Source: Defluviitaleaceae bacterium
GTDB taxonomy: Bacteria > Bacillota > Clostridia > Lachnospirales > WRBF01
DNA: 64,000 nucleotides
Direction: 5' to 3'
Assembly (NCBI GenBank): GCA_009784685.1
Contig: WRBF01000003.1
Location: forward strand, 21,903-85,902
This document shows, piece by piece, positions 8,493 to 15,894 of the stretch. A program made the translations under genes and the position numbers. Under the pieces are notes generated by a model. The model did no database searches. It had not been told where the DNA came from and was given only the letters and a program-made list of their open reading frames with translations. The first letter of the stretch is position 1; every line of letters begins with the position of its first letter.

Positions 8493-8779
8493 TCACTGAG
8501 CAAGCCACAAATTCTTTGTTAGGCGTAAAAACTGCAATAGGCTTTAAGAACAAGCTCTAAGTTCAAAATTTTTTAAAATTTTCTTCACTTAACTTTTGTG
8601 AAGAAAAGCATCCATTCCAAAAGGATGCAAATATGCGTTTAACCACGATTTTCGTAAAATCGCGGCTGAAAAAGGAGAACCACAACTCCAAAATAAAAGC
8701 GGCTGAAAAAAGGGAACCACAACCCCATAATAAAAGCGGCAATATTAACTGCATATTAAAAATTTTGGAGGAATCAATT
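8493..8779 (+). ncRNA. Highly structured 5' leader of third TasA-like gene
   Basis: Five hairpins in a row precede the gene: TTCTTCAC/GTGAAGAA (8581-8605), GCATCC/GGATGC (8608-8628), CGATTTT/AAAATCG (8646-8662), GGAG/CTCC (8674-8689) and GGG/CCC (8712-8725). The last two share the 8-base loop AACCACAA and a similar 3' flank. The same two modules occur in the leader of the metallopeptidase gene on the minus strand near 45.5 kb. A regulatory RNA is inferred; it matches no riboswitch class that I know. Confidence 0.55.
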
Positions 8780-9439
8780 ATGAAAATAAGAAATAAAAAG
8801 AAACTTAATGCTTTTATTGCAGTATTCATGGTAGTATTCATGGCTGGCAGTGCATTTGCTCTTTCTTCACAAAGCGCATTAATCTTTGAAGGTACTGTTC
8901 ATGCTAACACAGCTTTAGAACTTAACATCACTGAATTTTTCCCTATCGGCGTTTCTGCTATCCAACCTTTAGGTCATGTTCCTTGGCCAGATGATGAACA
9001 CGAAGAAGCAGAAGTTGAAATTGAATCTCCTTTAATGCACTGGGGAATTCTTCCGGGCAACAGAGCAGCTGAATTTGATATAGAGTTTTTCCAACCTAAC
9101 CAATATATCACGTTTGCTACAGTTATCGCAAACGTTGGTACAGTAGCTGCTGATATCTATGACTTAGATCTTTTCGATTATCATGCAATTCAAGGCGTTA
9201 CTTACAAATTAGAAATCCATGAAGACGAATGCTGGGCTTCTCCTTCTAACGTACTTTTACCAGGCGGAAATCACCCAGTTATAACTCTTAACCCAGGTGA
9301 TGAAGTATGGGCAAGAGTTACTGTTGCATTCCTCACTGATGGTCCTCTTGATAACACATGGCAAATCGACACTGGTTACAATCCTGCAACATACAGATTG
9401 TCAGTGGACTACAGAGCTGCTTTAAGCCTTTGGGATTAA
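8780..9439 (+). CDS. TasA/camelysin-like secreted protein 3
   Basis: A 219-residue exported protein with signal region VVFMAGSAFALSSQSALIFEG, closely similar in layout to protein 2, followed by a beta-rich domain with ITFATVIANVGTVAADIYDLDL and LNPGDEVWARVTV. It is probably the major fibre-type subunit, since its leader is the most elaborate, its codon choice is distinct (many CTT/GTT/GCT) and it is followed by a strong terminator. The open frame begins at 8633, but ATG 8780 with TTGGAGGA is the start. Processing by the SipW-like peptidase downstream is inferred. Confidence 0.82.
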   Translation: MKIRNKKKLNAFIAVFMVVFMAGSAFALSSQSALIFEGTVHANTALELNITEFFPIGVSAIQPLGHVPWPDDEHEEAEVEIESPLMHWGILPGNRAAEFDIEFFQPNQYITFATVIANVGTVAADIYDLDLFDYHAIQGVTYKLEIHEDECWASPSNVLLPGGNHPVITLNPGDEVWARVTVAFLTDGPLDNTWQIDTGYNPATYRLSVDYRAALSLWD

Positions 9440-9498
9440 TTCGAAGCTTTATTACAAGCAAATATCAACGAAACATTTTTTTACTAAATACTTACTAC

Positions 9499-9537
9499 AA
9501 AACAGCGGCTTCTCCCTTTCGCCGCTGTTTTGTTTTG
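9499..9537 (+). terminator. Intrinsic terminator after third TasA-like gene
   Basis: AAACAGCGGC (9500-9509) pairs with GCCGCTGTTT (9521-9530), followed by TGTTTT. It separates the three substrate-type genes from the signal peptidase gene, so the peptidase is probably made at lower levels by read-through or from its own promoter. Confidence 0.85.
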
Positions 9538-9591
9538 GTATTAGGCGTGTTGTACATTGTATTACAAGGGTAACTGTTGGAGGATTATAAG

Positions 9592-10773
9592 ATGGCAAAA
9601 CTTGGCTTAATTTATACAGGAATAACATGCGTGGTGCTTATATTGGTACAAACCACGTTTTTTTTTGTACCGCCAAGTTTACTTGCGATTTTCAGATGGG
9701 GAATTAGGCCGGGAATTTATGCTTTACTGTTATTAGGCGTCGTCGCCTTTTTCGGTAAGGATTCAAGACCTATTCGAAAAGCATATCATTCAAATATTGT
9801 AGCAATAATAGGACTGCTTTTGTTCGGCTCTATGATAATTATTGTTTCTGTAATTTTTGGCGGAGGGCGCAACGCTATGATGCCCAGTTTTTGGATGATA
9901 CTGCCCAATTTATGGACTATGATTCTGCCACTTTGTCTCGTAGAAACTGTGCGCTATCGGCTTATAAAGAATACAGATAAAAACAATAGAATCTGGATAG
10001 CATTTTTATTAAGCTTTGCTTTCGCTTTTGCAAACTTGGACGAGTTAAGAATGGCACTTAACTCTGAAAATCATGAATGGATTAGCTTTTTCTTTGAAAG
10101 CATTTTACCTGTGTTGACAGCAAGCATTCTTGTATCTATAATTGCTATAAACGGAAGTCTTTTTTCAGTTTTATTGATCAGCTTTGTTTATAATTTAGGC
10201 GGAACTTTTTCTCCGTTACTGCCATCTATTGACAGAATCGCATGGTCGCTCGTTTTATACGGCATGATGTTTGCCGTAGGCATCTTAAACTACTATTTAA
10301 CAGATGACAACAGTGCAGCACAAAGAAAAAGGGTAGCCCGCACAGTTAAGCATACTTCAGGCGGTCCTGCAAAGTACATTATAGGCATCCCCGTGTCGAT
10401 ATTTACCATCGCCTTCTTTCTTCAAGTATTTGCCATATATCCGGTAGTTATTTTAACCGGATCAATGACAGGTTATATTGATATGGGAAGCATGGTTATA
10501 ATGCGAAGAATCCCCCCTGATGAAACTCTTCATAGGGTACAGGTTGGAGATGTCCTGCATTATCGATTTAGAGGAATTGAAGTTGTGCATAGAGTCAGAG
10601 ATTTCACGTATGATAATGATGTGCGTTTTTATGTGACGCAAGGAGATGCAAACGAATTTCCTGACCCTGACTTACTAGCGATGGAAGATGTACTTGGAAC
10701 CCCAATATTTACGATACCTTTTGTCGGTTATCCCAATATAATATTTAGGTCAATCTTTGGAGGGATTTTTTGA
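9592..10773 (+). CDS. SipW-like signal peptidase I with multispanning N-terminal region
   Basis: A 393-residue membrane protein. Residues 1 to about 250 contain about eight hydrophobic segments. The C-terminal part carries a signal peptidase I domain: the nucleophile in LTGSMTGYIDMGSMV (Ser near residue 287) and a His in GIEVVHRVRDF in place of the usual catalytic Lys, the Ser/His arrangement of SipW and of eukaryotic/archaeal signal peptidases. Such enzymes process TasA/CalY-type proteins. B. subtilis SipW is about 190 residues, so the N-terminal half is an addition. A TTG at 9577 is in frame, but GGAGG at 9579-9583 points to ATG 9592. Confidence 0.88.
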   Translation: MAKLGLIYTGITCVVLILVQTTFFFVPPSLLAIFRWGIRPGIYALLLLGVVAFFGKDSRPIRKAYHSNIVAIIGLLLFGSMIIIVSVIFGGGRNAMMPSFWMILPNLWTMILPLCLVETVRYRLIKNTDKNNRIWIAFLLSFAFAFANLDELRMALNSENHEWISFFFESILPVLTASILVSIIAINGSLFSVLLISFVYNLGGTFSPLLPSIDRIAWSLVLYGMMFAVGILNYYLTDDNSAAQRKRVARTVKHTSGGPAKYIIGIPVSIFTIAFFLQVFAIYPVVILTGSMTGYIDMGSMVIMRRIPPDETLHRVQVGDVLHYRFRGIEVVHRVRDFTYDNDVRFYVTQGDANEFPDPDLLAMEDVLGTPIFTIPFVGYPNIIFRSIFGGIF

Positions 10774-11936
10774 TTAATAATAATGATTTAGATGGTCTAA
10801 AAACGCCAAAAGACATTTTAACAAGACCCAAAGACCTCAAAAAATGGTCTGTACCAATTATCAGCGGACTTATCCTTGTATTTACCGTAATTTTAGCAGT
10901 TATCTATGCCTTTTCTCTTACGCACGAAGGGGATTTAATTACTGCTACCGGGCGTAATAATGTTGATTTTGGTGTGCATTATCATGAAAATGAATTTTTT
11001 GGAGAGAATCCTGTACCAAACAATTTGCATTTTTTGGGTCATTTTACAGATTTCATTGAAATATTTAGCAGTTTTTCGGCTGATTTCAGCGATGAGTTCG
11101 ATATAAGCTACCAATATATTGCTCAAAAACGCTTTGTTATTACGCATACATCCGGCGGTATAAGCTCTGTTATTCATGAACAAGTTTTGGATATATCCAA
11201 TGCAAGCGGCAGAATTTTTGGTAATAGTCTTGAATTTTTAAGTGACAGCGGCGATGATTTGCCCGGAGGAACATACGTGATTTACCCGCAGGATTATATG
11301 GATAAATTCCTTGAATTCCTGGTATATAACGACCAGCATTTAGGCGTTGATACAGGCGGAGCACCGGCATTTCGTAATTTTTCAGCTACGCTGTTTATTG
11401 AATTCACCTACCAAATAGCTGCTTTCCCTATTGGCATAACAGAAAGCAGTATGCGAGGGTTTCAACTGCCAATTGGTGACGATGTTTTTACCCTTACAGA
11501 ACTTGGAACACCGGGCTTTACTTCCTCTTTAAACCTATCCCCGGAAGTACGTGAAGTCAACAATTTTATGATTATAATATTTGTCTTAGTGTTTGCATCA
11601 AGCGGGCTTGGTTTGTTTATTGGAATATCACGCCTTTCTGTTGATCCCAATGAGGATCGACAAAGAGCTAACACAATCTTGAGAAAATATGCTAGTGAAA
11701 TTGTTATTTCAAAAACCTCTTTGGATTTATCCGGCTATAAGATTATGGAAGTAGACGAATTTGAAGAGATTTTAAAACTGGCGATTAATTTAAACAAGCA
11801 TATTATTTGCTTCCGCAGCAGCATTAAAGCGGAATTTTGCACTTTGATAGATGAATATGCTTACTATTATGAAATAACTTACCCTGAAAACTTATCAAGC
11901 ATTAACCATCATATAGTGAAAGGCGATTACTTATGA
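10770..11936 (+). CDS. DUF5305-like bitopic membrane protein
   Basis: A 388-residue protein with a transmembrane segment at about residues 27-49, an extracytoplasmic beta-rich domain of about 210 residues, a second transmembrane segment (FMIIIFVLVFASSGLGLFI) and a C-terminal cytoplasmic domain of about 100 residues. The layout and its place next to a SipW-like peptidase fit the DUF5305 family, whose function is unknown to me. It starts with TTG behind GGAGGGA, overlapping the peptidase stop by four bases, so the two are translationally coupled. A role in surface-fibre export or anchoring is inferred. Confidence 0.72.
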   Translation: MINNNDLDGLKTPKDILTRPKDLKKWSVPIISGLILVFTVILAVIYAFSLTHEGDLITATGRNNVDFGVHYHENEFFGENPVPNNLHFLGHFTDFIEIFSSFSADFSDEFDISYQYIAQKRFVITHTSGGISSVIHEQVLDISNASGRIFGNSLEFLSDSGDDLPGGTYVIYPQDYMDKFLEFLVYNDQHLGVDTGGAPAFRNFSATLFIEFTYQIAAFPIGITESSMRGFQLPIGDDVFTLTELGTPGFTSSLNLSPEVREVNNFMIIIFVLVFASSGLGLFIGISRLSVDPNEDRQRANTILRKYASEIVISKTSLDLSGYKIMEVDEFEEILKLAINLNKHIICFRSSIKAEFCTLIDEYAYYYEITYPENLSSINHHIVKGDYL

Positions 11937-11983
11937 TGAAAAAACTATACAGATTTGAAAATACAGGAGAAAACATCTTATGA
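11933..11983 (+). CDS. Possible 16-codon coupling ORF
   Basis: ATG at 11933 overlaps the DUF5305 stop (ATGA), and its own stop overlaps the lactate permease ATG (ATGA at 11980). The frame is 16 codons, Lys- and Glu-rich, with AAAGG nine bases upstream. It may only serve to couple translation of the two flanking genes, or be chance. Confidence 0.25.
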   Translation: MMKKLYRFENTGENIL

Positions 11984-13521
11984 CGATACTTCTATCTTTA
12001 GCTCCGATATTAACACTGCTCCTTTGCCTAATATTTTTTAAGATGCCGGCAAGTAAAGCAGGGGCAATTTCTATGATTTTCGCCTTTATAATTGCGCTTT
12101 CCTTTTTTGGAATAGATTTTTTTGGTATGTCAGTCGCTATGGGAAAAGGGATTACACTTGCGTTTTTTGTTTTGCTAATTGTATGGGCTGCCCTTTTTCT
12201 TTATCATTTAGTCGATGATTTTAAAGCACTTGATGTTATCAATAAAAATATATTGATTTTTGTCAAAGATAAGTTCGTACAGTTCCTGCTGATAGCTTGG
12301 CTGTTCTCTGCTATGTTACAGGGAATTGCCGGCTTTGGAGTCCCCGTAATAATAACTGTCCCTATTTTAATTTCACTTGGATTTAACCCTGTCACGTCTG
12401 TTGTTGCCGTTTTAATTGGACATTCGTGGGCAGTAAGCTTCGGCTCTATGGGTTCATCTTTTTACGCAATTTTCTTAATGACCGGGGTTCCTCAGCAGTA
12501 TTTAGGTTTTGCTTTATGGATTTTTGGAACTACTGCAATGATCTTAACAGGGCTTGCTGTTTGTTATCTTTACGGTGGAGTCAAGCAAATGTTCAAAGGG
12601 CTTGTATACATTTTACCGGTAAGTGCGTTAACATCTGCAACAATTTTTTTAACTGTAAATTTACAGTTGTTTTCACTTGTAGGCTTATCGTCCGCACTGG
12701 TCGGGTTAATAACAATGTACACAATATACCGACTTAGCGCAAAAAAAGAAGGCAAGGACAAGCTGTATTCCTCGTCACTTAATTTATGGCAGGCGGCCTT
12801 ACCCTATTTTTCGGTAATAGTTTTAACACTTTTAATCCAATCTTTAGGCATCAAAAATATCGCAGCGTTATCTTTTAGCTTCCCCGGGTTTACAACAGAA
12901 CTTGGTCATGTAGTAAGCGCAGAGCCCGCATATTCAACAATCAGACTGTTTGGTCATCCCGGACCTATTTTGTTCTCTGCCGCCGGGATTGGGGTATTAA
13001 CTTACAAAATAGCCGGTGTATGGGATGTTAAAATATTTAAAGGTACTGTTAAAAAAACCTTCGCCCGCTGTGTTCCAACCTCATTAAGCTTGCTCTGCTT
13101 AATAACTATGGCAGTAATAATGATGGATTCAGGGATGACAACAGAGCTCGCAACCAGAACCGCAGAGGTATCAGGAAGGTTTTATCCTATTTTCGCACCG
13201 CTTTTTGGTGTCCTTGGAAGCTTTATAACAGGCAGTAACACGAATTCAAACGTCCTGTTTGGGCAATTTCAATATACAATCGCAAAAAATCTTGGCGTAA
13301 GCACAGCTGTTATGTGTGCGGCACAGTCAATCGGAGGCTCTATAGGCGTAAGCACAGGCCCGAATGGTGTATTAATGGGCGCAACAGCATCAAAGCTTGT
13401 TGGACAAGAATCGTTAATATATAAGAAAGTATCATGGATTGCGCTGTTAATAGCACTTGCTCTTGGAATTTTAAATTTCATATTGTTGGAAGTGCTGCAA
13501 TTAAATATAGGGGGCATATAG
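11980..13521 (+). CDS. lctP: L-lactate permease
   Basis: A 513-residue LctP/LldP-type secondary transporter with about 12 or more hydrophobic segments, which moves lactate (or glycolate) with protons. Family signs include QGIAGFGVPV early on, GHSWAVSFGSMGSSF, and near the end GSFITGSNTNSNVLFG and SIGGSIGVSTGPNGVLMGA. Start ATG follows ACAGGAG. It is unrelated in function to the surface-protein genes upstream but may share their transcript. Confidence 0.93.
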   Translation: MTILLSLAPILTLLLCLIFFKMPASKAGAISMIFAFIIALSFFGIDFFGMSVAMGKGITLAFFVLLIVWAALFLYHLVDDFKALDVINKNILIFVKDKFVQFLLIAWLFSAMLQGIAGFGVPVIITVPILISLGFNPVTSVVAVLIGHSWAVSFGSMGSSFYAIFLMTGVPQQYLGFALWIFGTTAMILTGLAVCYLYGGVKQMFKGLVYILPVSALTSATIFLTVNLQLFSLVGLSSALVGLITMYTIYRLSAKKEGKDKLYSSSLNLWQAALPYFSVIVLTLLIQSLGIKNIAALSFSFPGFTTELGHVVSAEPAYSTIRLFGHPGPILFSAAGIGVLTYKIAGVWDVKIFKGTVKKTFARCVPTSLSLLCLITMAVIMMDSGMTTELATRTAEVSGRFYPIFAPLFGVLGSFITGSNTNSNVLFGQFQYTIAKNLGVSTAVMCAAQSIGGSIGVSTGPNGVLMGATASKLVGQESLIYKKVSWIALLIALALGILNFILLEVLQLNIGGI

Positions 13522-13522
13522 G

Positions 13523-13687
13523 ATGAATTTTATAAAAAAATTGTTGTTATCTAAGAGTTTTCAACTGATTTTATTCGGCATAGCTTTTGCTTTTATCTAT
13601 ACTTCAATACATTCCGGGGATATGACTTTAGGCTATGTCGGGATTTTGATAATCATTGCTGATGCTGTGTTTATTTTAGTGACATAG
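13523..13687 (+). CDS. Small two-span membrane protein after lctP
   Basis: A 54-residue frame that begins one base after the lctP stop. It has a basic start (MNFIKKLLLSKS), a hydrophobic stretch, a short HSGDMTLGY turn and a second hydrophobic stretch. GGGGG lies 10 to 14 bases upstream. Small membrane proteins often follow permease genes; a partner role is inferred and no family is recognised. Confidence 0.6.
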   Translation: MNFIKKLLLSKSFQLILFGIAFAFIYTSIHSGDMTLGYVGILIIIADAVFILVT

Positions 13688-13727
13688 CAAGAACCTGTTT
13701 AACGATATATTAAACAGGTTCTTGCTA
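13685..13727. terminator. Perfect 18-bp inverted repeat between convergent genes
   Basis: TAGCAAGAACCTGTTTAA (13685-13702) pairs perfectly with TTAAACAGGTTCTTGCTA (13710-13727) around a 7-base loop. It begins inside the stop codon of the small membrane gene and lies just before the convergent HAD gene. There is no T-run, so it would act as a bidirectional hairpin barrier rather than a classic terminator. Confidence 0.65.
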
Positions 13728-13739
13728 TGAGCAGCAGCA

Positions 13740-14321
13740 CTAAATATTGTTAAAAATATTACTTAGATCTATATCAAGCTGTTCAGCTGAAGAAAAATGG
13801 ATAGTTGTTATACCTAAGCAATCAGCAGTATTTAAGTTATCAATATTATCATCAATCATTATTGCATTCACAGGGTCTACGCAAAGCTTCTTAAGGGTAA
13901 GCTCAAAAATATCAATGTTTGGTTTTGCTTTTCTCTCTTCGCTTGATACTATAATTAACTCAAATAATCCTTCAAGGGAAAAGTCATTTATAATTTTACG
14001 AACAAACTTTGACGGTGCATTTGTCAAAAGTGCGACTGGATTCGTTTTTCTATACCTTTTTATTATTTCAACTACTTGAGAATTAATTGATACTAATTCC
14101 ATCCAGGAATCTTCAATTTGCCTAGGAGAAACCCCGGTTTTATCTGATAACATTACAAACATTTCTTCTTGCGTTATACTACCGATATCAGCCTTTGATA
14201 CAATTTCTTGTTTAACTTGCTTTGCCTCTTCTTTTGAAAAGTATCTTTCCAACCAAAAGGGAGCGATTTCAGAGCAAATTACTCCAAAAAAATCAAAAAT
14301 AATAACGGCATCTTTCGTCAT
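13740..14321 (-). CDS. HAD-superfamily hydrolase next to TIR-DeoR gene
   Basis: A 193-residue HAD-IA-type phosphatase. Motif I is IFDFFGVICSE with nucleophile Asp10; the usual second Asp (general acid) is replaced, as in the YihX-like IFDxxGV subgroup. Motif II is ALLTNAP, the lysine is in ERKAKPN and motif III is MIDDN. The frame extends to 14366, but ATG 14321 has AAAGGAG just upstream. The gene follows the TIR-DeoR gene by 37 bases on the same strand, so they are probably one operon. Its substrate may be the sugar phosphate or nucleotide sensed by that partner; this is speculation. Confidence 0.88.
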   Translation of the reverse strand: MTKDAVIIFDFFGVICSEIAPFWLERYFSKEEAKQVKQEIVSKADIGSITQEEMFVMLSDKTGVSPRQIEDSWMELVSINSQVVEIIKRYRKTNPVALLTNAPSKFVRKIINDFSLEGLFELIIVSSEERKAKPNIDIFELTLKKLCVDPVNAIMIDDNIDNLNTADCLGITTIHFSSAEQLDIDLSNIFNNI

Positions 14322-14358
14322 AATAATTCTCCTTTCTAAATTTTTATGTCTACACGCT

Positions 14359-15690
14359 CTATGCAAACAGTATTTTGTTAGGTATTATTTTTTTTATTTC
14401 TTCCAGATATGTGTTTGACGGATTTGAATTTACAATCAATGTAAAGTCATCATCATAATCAGCAAGTTTTGACTCTAAAGATATTCCAAATTTTGAATCG
14501 TCACACACAAAAACTTTTCTCTTCGACAAGTTTAGCGCACTTATTTTGCAGCCTACTTCATCATTGCTGTGTGTTGTTATTCCTGAATCAATATGAGCAC
14601 CGTTAAGCCCAATAAATCCAACATCAAACTCGTCTCTTACGCTCGAAAGGTTTGTTAGAATATTTTGATCGTTATCAATTGGTACAATTGCTTGCGTTGA
14701 AGTTCTAACCTGACCATACGGTATGTATAACTTTACTGAAGAAAATCTATCATCAAACCCCATAGAGACGCAGCAAGTAGTAATAATATTTGCTATTTCA
14801 ATAGAATTTGTTGCAATTGAAATGTTCGATAAAGATCTCATTTCCACTTTTTTGCAAATAATGTTTGCAATTTCTTTTGTTGTTGAACCTGCATCTAAGT
14901 AAATATACATATCATTTTTCAACAAACTGGAAGCTTTACGAGCAACCATAACTTTTTGCTTGTGGTTAAGCTCATTTTTCCACGAAGAGTGTTCCTCTAT
15001 TAGATATAGTTCATATCCATCATAGGACAATCCGGGTATTAAATTCCTTTGAGTAATTAAGTTTAAGATGTTTTCAAATTCTAAATCAGATAGCGCTATT
15101 TCTGAGTTATGCGAAATCAATTCTTTTAAAGAGGATATAGATATCGGATTTTCTTGTCTATGAGGAAACACAGCTTTTCTTATAAGGCTAGCAATTATAG
15201 TCAACAAGGACTCTGCTTCTTCAATTGCTTGAGTTGGCTTAATTAATTTAGGCTCGTGATATCGTTTTAAGTCACGGCATATCAACGCAAATAGCTCTGA
15301 TGAAATATCATTAGCCATGTGCTTAATTGCACCCTCTGAAAAATTTGAAATTTTAATATATTTTCTACTGCTCATTTCTGGAAAATATTCTTCTAGCGAT
15401 ATGTCATCAATTAATATTGGCAGGACAAAAACTCTGCTTAGCTCTCGTTCTTTTTTTAACGCCCATTCAACTTCTTGTTTAACCCATTTTGATTTTGCAG
15501 CCAGTTCGCTAATAAAAAGTAGAACATAATCCACATCGCTCTTTATAGCTTTTTCAAGAACATTAGAAAGATTATCTCCAATTAAAATATTGTTTTCGTC
15601 TATCCACCCTAATATGTGATTTGGAAAGCTATTTTTGATTTCCCTAACTAACGGTTTATGATGACTTTCATGGCTCATAAAAATTTTCAT
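14359..15690 (-). CDS. TIR domain fused to DeoR-type sensor domain
   Basis: A 443-residue three-part protein. Residues 1 to about 140 are a TIR domain: KIFMSHESHH start, LLFIS strand and SKWVKQE with Trp69 and Glu73 in the W-x3-E spacing of catalytic (NAD-cleaving) TIRs. Residues about 150-230 look like a winged helix. Residues about 236-443 are a DeoR C-terminal domain: YLDAGSTTKEIA, IATNSIEIA, VGFIGLNGAHID, GITTHSNDEV and CDDSKFG, a ribose-phosphate-isomerase-like fold that binds phosphorylated sugars or nucleotides. The combination suggests a ligand-triggered NAD-degrading effector; function is inferred. Confidence 0.85.
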   Translation of the reverse strand: MKIFMSHESHHKPLVREIKNSFPNHILGWIDENNILIGDNLSNVLEKAIKSDVDYVLLFISELAAKSKWVKQEVEWALKKERELSRVFVLPILIDDISLEEYFPEMSSRKYIKISNFSEGAIKHMANDISSELFALICRDLKRYHEPKLIKPTQAIEEAESLLTIIASLIRKAVFPHRQENPISISSLKELISHNSEIALSDLEFENILNLITQRNLIPGLSYDGYELYLIEEHSSWKNELNHKQKVMVARKASSLLKNDMYIYLDAGSTTKEIANIICKKVEMRSLSNISIATNSIEIANIITTCCVSMGFDDRFSSVKLYIPYGQVRTSTQAIVPIDNDQNILTNLSSVRDEFDVGFIGLNGAHIDSGITTHSNDEVGCKISALNLSKRKVFVCDDSKFGISLESKLADYDDDFTLIVNSNPSNTYLEEIKKIIPNKILFA

Positions 15691-15726
15691 AAGTTAATCA
15701 CCTCAAAATATAATCTGCGCCCTTTA

Positions 15727-15891
15727 TTATAGACAATATACTCCAAAACACTACCGCCAAACTTGACATTTTCCGATAAGCTGCGTTGCCGGAACCTCGC
15801 CGTACCTTCGGGTACGCCGAGAACCCGTCGCCTTGCTTATCGAAAAATCTCTGCGCTTGGTCGGTAGCGTTTTAAAGTATAACGTCTATAA
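15727..15891. repeat. 165-bp palindromic MITE-like element
   Basis: The ends TTATAGAC (15727) and GTCTATAA (15891) are inverted repeats, continued inwards by TATACT..AAAAC.CTACCG on the left and CGGTAGCGTTTTAAAGTATA on the right, CGATAAGC/GCTTATCG, and an inner GGTACC-like GTACC/GGTAC hairpin at the centre. It encodes nothing and fills the gap between alaS and the TIR gene, ending four bases from the alaS stop. It looks like a miniature inverted-repeat element, GC-richer than its surroundings. Confidence 0.7.
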
Positions 15892-15894
15892 CTT

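Noticed and set aside
8674..8725. Tandem hairpins as a c-di-GMP, preQ1 or guanidine-II riboswitch
   Set aside because: The conserved core bases of these classes are absent; guanidine-II loops are ACGR, not AACCACAA.
8633..8779. N-terminal 49-residue extension of the third TasA-like protein
   Set aside because: The extension translates the hairpin leader, has no ribosome site, and ATG 8780 has TTGGAGGA plus a proper export signal.
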